This document shows, in pieces, positions 25,049 through 31,700 of a stretch of 46,822 bases of DNA. The notes under the pieces were generated by a model. It was not told where the DNA came from and did not search any database. It was given only the letters and a program-made list of their open reading frames with translations. Position 1 is the stretch's first letter; each line of letters begins with the position of its first letter. The stretch covers positions 1 to 46,822 of the forward strand of contig JASHNQ010000064.1 in the NCBI GenBank assembly GCA_030041545.1, in the 5' to 3' direction. The position numbers and the translations under genes are program-made. This DNA comes from a candidate division FCPU426 bacterium. GTDB lineage: Bacteria > Oederibacteriota > Muellerivitia > Muellerivitales > Muellerivitaceae.

Positions 25049-25784
25049 GAAGCAGGCGCAAATAATACTTCAATAATGTGAATGACTGACTAGCGGTAAT
25101 TCTTATCGCCACTTCATCTGGCTTCTCATAGTCTTCCCTGATCTTATCGATCATTTCTTTGATTTCGGGATTCTCGTCAGAAAGCCACCGCAACGCCCCT
25201 CGCTTGGAATTACAGATATTCCCTTTTACGAGCATCAACACCCTAGCCACCTCGCTACTTATTGAAATAATCGGTGATAGCGGCATTCTAGCTTCGAGCG
25301 ATAAAGTTGAACGATACAGCAAAATGTTGATGTGTGGGATCAAATGTTCTTTTACATTCCTTATCGCCCAAACTTGTAATTCACCTTTACTGATCTCTCG
25401 AAAATATTGTTTCAAATCTTGGCCGAAAAGGGGTCTGGATAGGTTTTTGATATTCCATAAATCCATCATCCAAATGGATGTTGCTGGCAGTGCCGGTTTA
25501 TCGTATTCGTAGAGCCGCTTCACCATAGGTATTTGGCGGGACGAGAAAAGAGCATACCCATCCAAAACTGGATTCTTTTGATTTGATTTCCACTCCGTTA
25601 TTTTTCTCCCGAAGAGTTCTATTTTTTCCTCAGGAATCAATACCAGCAGGTCTAAATCACTTCTGCCTAGGACCCAATCGCCTGTAGCCGCAGATCCAAA
25701 AATGCAACCTGAAGTTTGGCGATCCATTTCGATGTGAAAAAGCTGATTTATAGTTTCTAAATATGGGGCTAGGGCATTTACCAA
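25035..25784 (-). CDS. Nucleotidyltransferase-fold protein (MNT/aminoglycoside adenylyltransferase-like)
   Basis: 249 aa from TTG 25784; no ATG start is available in frame. The catalytic motif is GSAATGDWVLGRSDLDLLVL (G-S then D-x-D) near residues 30-49. This is followed by a helical C-terminal half (about 130-249) as in DUF4111 or ANT-type nucleotidyltransferases. It could modify a small molecule, a protein or tRNA. It is coupled by a 14-bp overlap to the GIY-YIG gene. A pairing of nucleotidyltransferase with GIY-YIG nuclease is not one I know as a named system, so this may be a new defence or toxin-antitoxin pair. TTGACG/CGTCAA (about 25812-25835) is a short inverted repeat upstream. Confidence 0.7.
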   Translation of the reverse strand: MVNALAPYLETINQLFHIEMDRQTSGCIFGSAATGDWVLGRSDLDLLVLIPEEKIELFGRKITEWKSNQKNPVLDGYALFSSRQIPMVKRLYEYDKPALPATSIWMMDLWNIKNLSRPLFGQDLKQYFREISKGELQVWAIRNVKEHLIPHINILLYRSTLSLEARMPLSPIISISSEVARVLMLVKGNICNSKRGALRWLSDENPEIKEMIDKIREDYEKPDEVAIRITASQSFTLLKYYLRLLREVH

Positions 25785-25962
25785 AAATGACTTCCCTTTG
25801 TGTTTCCGAGTTTGACGGTGGATAGAAACGTCAATACATATTAAAAAGTATAGGCATTTCTATCCAAGCACGCCTCAAGAAGATGATGATCATGGACATG
25901 GACTTGGTGAGGAGTATGTCTGGTTTCGAATAGTGGTCTAAGGCGAGAATCACCATGATGGT

Positions 25963-25984
25963 CATCATCATGATCATGATGATG
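25963..25984. repeat. Perfect 22-bp ATG/CAT palindrome
   Basis: Bases 25963-25984 read identically on both strands, built from CATCATCATGA and its complement. More GATGATGATCATGG-type repeats lie at 25878-25898. On the minus strand they give a His/Asp-rich frame (HHHDHDDDHHGD) that runs out of the toxin gene region. No start or family supports it as a gene. The gap 25785-26006 is otherwise empty. Confidence 0.6.
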
Positions 25985-26006
25985 AAAGGGCCATAGAGGA
26001 TTTCCT

Positions 26007-26957
26007 TTAAAGAATCTTTCGTAGCTCCTCAAACCGGGAAACCACCTGGGCCCACTTGGGATACGGTCCATAGCAAAGCAAACTGCATTGGGTTTCATAT
26101 TCCTTGGATAGGGCTGTCGAAAGCTCTTTGCCCGGAAAGAGAGCTTCGCTGTTGGAAAACCTCATATCCTCCGGAAAGAAATAACTCTTGGGGAAATGCT
26201 TCTTGCTCACCTTGTCATAATCGGCCTTGATGGTGTCATATTCCGCCGACTTCAACATTTGGGTCACTTCATGCTGGGACGATAACTGAAAGAGATCGTA
26301 ATAATGCCGTGCGTAACCCCCGATAGGCTTTTTGTCCCGTTTGAACGATTCCACCTTTGAATGAATGGCGAACATCTTTTCGACGAATGTCCGCCTAAAA
26401 TGCAAAAGCCTCATGGGAAACGGACCCTCGTCCTGGGCCCCCAAAGAAGTGCCTTTCTCTTGTAGGAACTTCCCAATGTAGGATTGCAGGTTAACGGTAA
26501 CTGTCGGCTCCTTTCCGCTCGCCGTGCCAGCCTCCACGATCAAAATATTCGCCACTTCCCCGGATGCCGAAAACAGGGAATCATAATAAAACTTATCATT
26601 GCGGCCAAACCCACCGATTGTCTTGCTGTCATCCTTTAGGAATTCCAAGGCCGGATGCTCGCCAATAGCATCCTTAAGCTTTTTAAGCTCCCGGTCTAAC
26701 GCCCGCGTTCCCAATCCGGCTGGGTCCAGGAAAATATCAATGTCTTCCGAAAACCGTTGGATCAGGTTCCAACCCTTTGAAAGGCTTGTACCCCCTTTGA
26801 ATATGGTCTTGCCTGGGACGGTATCAGCAATGATCCGTAGGGCTTCGGTGATGTAATAGTCCTTCTCGATAAGGGCGGGACGCAATCCCTGGGCTTTGAA
26901 GTATTCGTTGGCTTGGAGGACTAGCTGGCCGAAATCCTTGTGTTCAAATAGGCGCAT
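26007..26957 (-). CDS. AbiEii/AbiGii-family nucleotidyltransferase toxin
   Basis: 316 aa from ATG 26957, which follows the antitoxin stop by one base. It is the toxin of the second type IV (AbiE-like) pair. Motifs: EKDYYITEALR near residues 27-37, the nucleotide-binding loop FKGGTSLSKGW and the catalytic SEDIDIFLD (about 54-80), FVEKMFAIHSKVESF and RHYYDLFQL further on. These are the four conserved motifs of the AbiEii group, so it is probably active. It would act on cytoplasmic targets, in known relatives nucleotides or tRNA. The composition is between that of the AT-rich cargo and the host. Confidence 0.9.
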   Translation of the reverse strand: MRLFEHKDFGQLVLQANEYFKAQGLRPALIEKDYYITEALRIIADTVPGKTIFKGGTSLSKGWNLIQRFSEDIDIFLDPAGLGTRALDRELKKLKDAIGEHPALEFLKDDSKTIGGFGRNDKFYYDSLFSASGEVANILIVEAGTASGKEPTVTVNLQSYIGKFLQEKGTSLGAQDEGPFPMRLLHFRRTFVEKMFAIHSKVESFKRDKKPIGGYARHYYDLFQLSSQHEVTQMLKSAEYDTIKADYDKVSKKHFPKSYFFPEDMRFSNSEALFPGKELSTALSKEYETQCSLLCYGPYPKWAQVVSRFEELRKIL

Positions 26958-26958
26958 G

Positions 26959-27702
26959 TCATTTCCCCGGCTTGGCTTGCCACTTGGCCGCCGTCTTGAG
27001 GGCCGCAAACAGCCCAAAATCGAATTTGGAGAGGGGGTTCAAATACCCCTTTAACATCTTTAAGGCAGAGGGGTTCTTCCCCATTTGTTCCCCTAAAGCC
27101 CCTAACAGGGCTTTCATCCGGGGGGGCTCAAAAGTAGCCACCTTCAACAAACGTTCAAAACGCCCTTCTTCGGAGAGCAATTTCAAGGTCTTACGGATCG
27201 TTTCCTCCGGCGACATCTCGCTGGCTTTACCGCCGTGCCGCAAGAAGTCTAAGAGGGCAGCATCCTCTTCCTTGAGAATGGACCATGCCTCCGGACGGCG
27301 TGTATGGATGATGGCATTGGACCCCACCAGCTTTCGCGGCAAGCTCAAGCCATTGGTCGCCATTTCCGGTTTATTGGCGTTCTGTGTGGTAAAGCCCAAT
27401 AAGTTTGCGGCGGCGATCCCGGATGGGAACACCCTTTTCCCGGAAATGAATTTTTGCATTGTGGAAAGGTTGGGACGGCTTTTTCCAAGGGCCGTTTGCC
27501 GGGCATGGTAATAGACACCCTTGTGGATCCTCTCGATGGTACCCGCCCTCATTAACCGCGAAAGGGCTTGGGCCACCGCTTGGAAGGAAAGGTCCTCGAA
27601 ATCCTTCAAACGCCACAAGCGCTCGCCTCCGTTCTCGATCCGTTTGCGGACCAGGCCGGTGATCTTGGAGGTATTAGGATGGGACTTGATGGCTGTACTC
27701 AT
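26959..27702 (-). CDS. AbiEi-like antitoxin (DUF6088 type)
   Basis: 247 aa from ATG 27702; a longer frame to 27762 would run into the operator and is not supported. The N-terminus is a winged helix (RLWRLKDFEDLSFQAVAQAL, SRLMRAGTIERIHKGVYYH) as in AbiEi and DUF6088 proteins. The rest is the C-terminal antitoxin domain. It stands directly before the AbiEii-like toxin with one base between stop and start. AbiEi antitoxins both neutralise the toxin and repress the operon by binding paired inverted repeats. A perfect 12-bp inverted repeat lies 30-60 bp upstream at 27731-27762. Confidence 0.85.
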   Translation of the reverse strand: MSTAIKSHPNTSKITGLVRKRIENGGERLWRLKDFEDLSFQAVAQALSRLMRAGTIERIHKGVYYHARQTALGKSRPNLSTMQKFISGKRVFPSGIAAANLLGFTTQNANKPEMATNGLSLPRKLVGSNAIIHTRRPEAWSILKEEDAALLDFLRHGGKASEMSPEETIRKTLKLLSEEGRFERLLKVATFEPPRMKALLGALGEQMGKNPSALKMLKGYLNPLSKFDFGLFAALKTAAKWQAKPGK

Positions 27703-27730
27703 GTCTTTAACATCACACCAAGGGTAAAAT

Positions 27731-27762
27731 ATGTCAAGTTTTTTTGCTATAAAACTTGACAT
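27731..27762 (-). promoter_or_regulatory. Perfect 12-bp inverted repeat, operator of the second AbiE-type pair
   Basis: ATGTCAAGTTTT (27731-27742) and AAAACTTGACAT (27751-27762) are perfect inverted repeats separated by 8 bp. Each arm carries TTGACA or its complement, so the arm at 27732-27737 can also be a -35 box for the minus strand. It fits an AbiEi autorepression site. The right arm ends two bases before the stop codon of the upstream HigA-like gene. Confidence 0.78.
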
Positions 27763-27764
27763 TA

Positions 27765-28055
27765 TTAGACATTAACAGACTTTCTTTGACGACCGGTCGG
27801 TTTGAACTCCAATCGCTTGCCGCCCAAACCTTTTAAGATTTTGGCGACATCGACCCAGAACTGGAACGCCCACCGGTCGGCCAAGGTCTTTTCAACCAAC
27901 CGGACCGGCATCCTTGCCCTCCTCGCTATCTTCTTCAGACCGCCCTGGCTTTCGACCACATCCGCAAAAGCTTCTTGGAACAATTCGGCCTTCCCTGAAT
28001 CCAAGCCAAGGGTCAAATGTTTAGCCACAAGTTTCCTGCATCCATGGTTTTTCAT
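27765..28055 (-). CDS. Orphan HigA-like HTH protein
   Basis: 96 aa from ATG 28055, preceded by AAAAGGAGGGTTGCCA, a strong ribosome binding site. The C-terminal half (FQEAFADVVESQGGLKKIAR, RARMPVRLVEKTL) is the helix-turn-helix of the COG3636 addiction-module antidote (HigA2-like) family. No toxin gene stands beside it: upstream is the repeat region at 28108-28302 and downstream the AbiE-type operon. It may be a regulator of the element's right end or the remaining half of a lost HigBA pair. It shares strand with the AbiE-type genes and its stop touches their operator. Confidence 0.7.
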   Translation of the reverse strand: MKNHGCRKLVAKHLTLGLDSGKAELFQEAFADVVESQGGLKKIARRARMPVRLVEKTLADRWAFQFWVDVAKILKGLGGKRLEFKPTGRQRKSVNV

Positions 28056-28107
28056 TGGCAACCCTCCTTTTCGACACGATCTATATACACCGAATAGCTT
28101 CAAAAGG

Positions 28108-28302
28108 TGCTGGTGTCATTGAGTGTCCTATCCCGGAGGAGGCCGTGGAGGCGGAAACCGGATGAAAGAGGCCGAACTCGGGAGGGAAAAGTTGGCAGGA
28201 GGTTCTCATGGCCTTTCGCTCATAAAAGCCAAGGGATTTTTCCGCCCTCCTGGTTTACCGGAGGAGCTCGTAAACCGGCTCCGTGTCCTATCGGTGTCCT
28301 AC
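28108..28302. repeat. Right-arm repeat of the element with GTGTCCTAT motifs
   Basis: This gene-free stretch is nearly the same as 4975-5145. It has the shared CCGGAGGAGGCCGT and CAGGAGG...CCCTCCTGG elements, which can fold into a stem. It ends with two tandem GTGTCCTAT-type motifs (28282-28300) about 150 bp from the att core, and one more lies at 28125-28134. The matching motifs at 7737-7758 on the integrase side suggest recombinase or excisionase binding. The remainder up to 28356 shows nothing else. Confidence 0.65.
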
Positions 28303-28356
28303 AGGACCATTTCTGATGGCCTTTTACCGCCTTTGACCGTCACTGACCGTCGAAAC

Positions 28357-28411
28357 AAAAAAAGGCCTTTGCCTGATCCAGGATGTGAAACCCTTACAGG
28401 CAAAGGCCTTT
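28357..28411 (-). terminator. Terminator of tRNA-Asp
   Basis: AAAGGCCTTTGCCTG (28361-28375) and CAGGCAAAGGCCTTT (28397-28411) form a perfect 15-bp stem with a 21-nt loop, followed on the minus strand by TTTT. It lies about 30 bases beyond the tRNA 3' end, inside the element, and resembles the displaced terminator at 7531-7574. Confidence 0.9.
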
Positions 28412-28441
28412 GGAAGACTGCTGGGGACAGTCTAAAATTGT

Positions 28442-28488
28442 AATGGCGGGGTTGACGGGGCTCGAACCCGCGACCTCCTGCGTGACAG
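28442..28488 (-). other. att core, tRNA-side copy
   Basis: 47 bases identical to 7604-7650. They cover the anticodon loop to the CCA end of the intact tRNA-Asp plus two bases. Integration here leaves a working tRNA because the element supplies the 3' half. Confidence 0.93.
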
Positions 28489-28521
28489 GCAGGCGCTCTA
28501 ACCAAGCTGAGCTACAACCCC
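28444..28521 (-). tRNA. tRNA-Asp(GTC)
   Basis: A full cloverleaf on the minus strand, 78 nt with encoded CCA. The acceptor is GGGGTTG/CAACCCC with discriminator G, the D-arm is GCTC...GAGC, and the anticodon arm CCTGC-CTGTCAC-GCAGG has anticodon GTC for aspartate. The T-arm GCGGG-TTCGAAC-CCCGT has the first pair as G-T. The 3' half is duplicated at 7604-7650 by element integration. Confidence 0.97.
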
Positions 28522-28706
28522 TCGCAGGAAATGGAAGAAAAAGCAGGAAGGAACATCCTTCGCTTTGTCACCCGGCCCGGAAGCCGTCCCCCAAGGGAAG
28601 CGAAACGAGGGTTATGGTATCGGGGAGACTCTGGTTAGTCAACCCTTCGATGCGCTCCGCTTACTCAGGGCTGAGCAGCTACCGGGGAAAAGGCTTATTT
28701 GAACTG

Positions 28707-28759
28707 GGGTTGCTTCGTCGCTAGCGAGGCCCTATTCGGGCCTCGCTCCTCGCAATGAC
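28707..28759. repeat. REP-like palindrome (GCGACGAAGCAACCC family)
   Basis: Just after the giant gene's stop, GCGAGGCCC (28724-28732) and GGGCCTCGC (28738-28746) pair. The flanks GTCATTGCGAGGAGCGAGGC and GCGACGAAGCAACCC on the minus strand match a dispersed repeat type familiar from many bacterial genomes. It may act as a transcription-end or mRNA-stabilising hairpin. Confidence 0.6.
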
Positions 28760-28761
28760 AG

Positions 28762-31700
28762 CTATGATATTGGCTGCGCTTCCAACATTTGCGCAGCCTT
28801 CTGAATTCGGAACTTCTTCACTGAGAACCGCGACATGGCGTTCTTGGTGACGCTCTTGGCCGAAAGCTTGTAAAGGTACTCCCCTTCCGGCTTGCCCGCC
28901 GCGTCCCAGAGGGTGACCGCGTAAGCGCCCCCTTCCTTCTTTTCCTCCACCTTGCCCGCCAGGGCGCCTGTGGAATCAAAGACCTCCAGGGTCACGTTGC
29001 AATCTTCCTTCAGGAAATAATAGAACCTCACCGGTCCGGGCACGGGGGGCGTGGGGAAAAGCCCGGCATCCTCCACAAAGATCGCCCCCGAGAGGCTTTC
29101 CTCCACGGTGACGGCGATGTCCTTCAGCCGCAGGACGGGGTACTGGTCGCTGTAAAGCCGGATCTCATACCGGCCCTCGGGCAGGCCCGGGAAGTTGAAG
29201 TTTCCTTGCGGTTCGGTGACAGCCGTGGCAACAACCTTTTCACCTTTCACCATTTCAACCTTGGTCCCTTGGACCGGCGTCACCCCGTCTTTGCGCAGGA
29301 AGGTGCCGCAAATCTTGCCCCCCCTTTGGATGCTCAGCCGCCGACGGGAGCTTAAAAGCCCGGGCTTGCCCTTTTTCCCCACGGCCGCGATGTGGAAATA
29401 CCAGGTCCCTTCGCCTACGTCCTTAAACCGCACGGACTTCTCGGTGGTGAAAGCGTCGTCCTCGGTGAGCGTTTCGATTTCCCTGGGGCTCAGTTTATAG
29501 ACGTAGCCCGCCGGCTTGAAGCTTCCGTCATGGCGGTCCTCCCAGGTGAAAAAGATGTCGGGGCCGCTGAGGGCCGCGTTGTCCATGGAGTGGGTGGGGC
29601 TGGACACCACGGGCGGCGGCATTTCACCGGATGCGACCAATACCGGGAAATGGGTGGGTTCGGAAAAGTTACCCGCCCGGTCCTTGACCACCACGTGCAG
29701 GTACCAGACGCCGGGTTCGGCGGCCTTGAGGGCGATAGCCTCTTCGGTGGTTCTCAAGGATTCGTTGGGGAGGGGCAGTGTGCGGGGTTCGTGGTCGAAG
29801 ACGTAATAATAAGCCTCCACGCCGGAGAGCTTGGCTGCCGAAGCCAGGGTGAATTCGGGCTTAGGGGAGGCGTACCACCGCTGGGGATCCGGGTGGCTGG
29901 GGGAGGTGACCTGGGGCGCGGAGGGCCTGGCCACGTCGATCTTGAGCGGGTAATGGGCCGCGGAATCGCTGATGTTGCCCGCCAGGTCCTTGGCGGCCAG
30001 GTGGAAATACCAGACGCCGCTCGTGAGGCCCGTTAGTTCCACGCGGCGGCTGTCGACGAAATGGCCCTGGCCGGGCGTTGGCCTGGAATTGGGGCTTTGG
30101 TCCAATAGGTAATAATATCCGGCGATGCCGGTGGCATCCGCGGGCGCGTCCCAAGTGAAGACCGCCGAGTTCTTGGAGCTCCAATCGTCGCTGGAATGGG
30201 TGGGGCTGGTGACCACCGGCGTGCCCACGCCGTGGTCCGAAAGCGCGGCCGCGGTGGCGTTGCCCTCGTGTTGTTCGTTGCCCATCTTGTCCACGGCTTG
30301 GACGCAGTAATAATAAACGGTGTTTTCCTTGAGCCCCGCGCCCTTGTCCGTGAAGGACGTTCCCCTGACTTCCCCGTCGCCGGAGATCTTGGCCCTGTTT
30401 TCTCCCTCAACCCAGCGATACACGCGGTAGTAATCCGTGCCCGAAATCCGGTCCTCCACCGGGCTCCATTTAAGCTCGATGTCCCCGCCGGCCTTCGGTG
30501 TGACCCGGACCTGGGTCACGGCCGGGGGCGCCGAAATGTCCACGGTGGTAAAGGCCATTTCCCCCTCGGGATAGGCCTCCTGGTTTCCCGCGCTGTCGCG
30601 GGACCTGACGCGGAAAGCGTAACGCCTTCCATCCAGGCCCGGGTAAACCCCCGAGGTGGCCGTGGTATTGGCGAGCCAATCGGCCCAGGGGCCGTTGTCG
30701 GCCCTCACCTGCGCGTCGTAGCCGGCCACTTCCGCGTGGGGGTCGGAGGCGCTCCACTCCACGTGGATTTGGGTCTTATCCAGGACCGGCGGCAGGGGTT
30801 TCATCTGGGACTTGGGGGGCGCAGTGTCGATGAGGGCGGGGTAATGGGCCGCTTCCTTGCTCAAGTTACCCACCAGGTCCTTGGTGACGAGGTGGAAGAA
30901 CCACCGGCCGTCCTTCAGGGCGGGCGCGGTCAGGGAAGTTTCCGTGAGCCATTTGCCGTTGCCGGGCCCCGGGACCGAGTGGGGATGGCTGTCCAGGAGG
31001 GCGTAGTAGCCTTCCACGCCCGATGATTCGGCCGGGACATCCCACATGAACTTGGGGGTGGAAAGCTTCACCCATTGCCGGGGCGGATGGGTGGGGCTTT
31101 TGATGACCGGCGCGGCGGCCTGGGAATCCACCTGTATGCGGAAATGGGAGCAGTGCCCCGTGTTGCCCGCCTTGTCCTTGGCGATCAGGTGGAAAAACCA
31201 GGCGCCGTCATCGGGCAAGGCCAGCACCGTGCCCCGGGCCGAGGTCCAGGACATTTCCTTGGGATCGGTGAACCCTGGGCCCTTCGATGGGGCTTCGCCC
31301 GCCTCAGGGTTCCGGCCACCGGGAGCCGGACCGGGCTTCCAGTTTTCTTCGGCGTTCAGGAGGTAATAATAACCTTCGATGCCGGAGAGGTCCGCCGGGT
31401 CCTTCCAGGTCAGCTCCACCCGGCGGGAGGCGTACCATTTTTGCGGGTCCGGGTGGCTGGGCGAGGCGACGACAGGGGCCCCCACGGTGGTGTCTAGCCG
31501 AACCTTAAAGAGGGCCGCTTCCTGGGAGGTGTTGCCCGCCGCGTCTTGGCAGAGGACGGCCAGGGTGTGCGCCCCGTCCCGGGGGATTTCCAGGGTGATT
31601 TCGTTTTTGTCCGTAAAAGGAGCGGTTTTGGGGTCGGGAACGGCCTTGGGGTCCTCGGAAAAGGTGTAGTGGAAGCCCGTGATGCCCGAAAGGTCGTCCG

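Larger units (their letters stand above)
7604..28488. mobile_element. 20.8-kb integrative mobilizable element in tRNA-Asp with defence cargo
   Basis: A perfect 47-bp direct repeat (7604-7650 and 28442-28488) is identical to the 3' half of tRNA-Asp. A tyrosine integrase lies within 110 bp of the left copy and the intact tRNA at the right copy, the classic result of integration into a tRNA 3' end. The left 5 kb carries GC-rich mobility genes (int, xis-like, replication-relaxation, coupling protein, RHH). The remaining 15 kb is AT-rich defence and toxin-antitoxin cargo. No relaxase of a known MOB family and no T4SS channel genes are seen, so transfer would need a helper or an unrecognised relaxase. 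Confidence 0.9.

Noticed and set aside
25841-26098. His/Asp-rich minus-strand frame of 85 codons
   Set aside because: It starts inside the AbiEii-like toxin gene in another frame, lacks a ribosome binding site and is produced by the ATG/CAT repeats.
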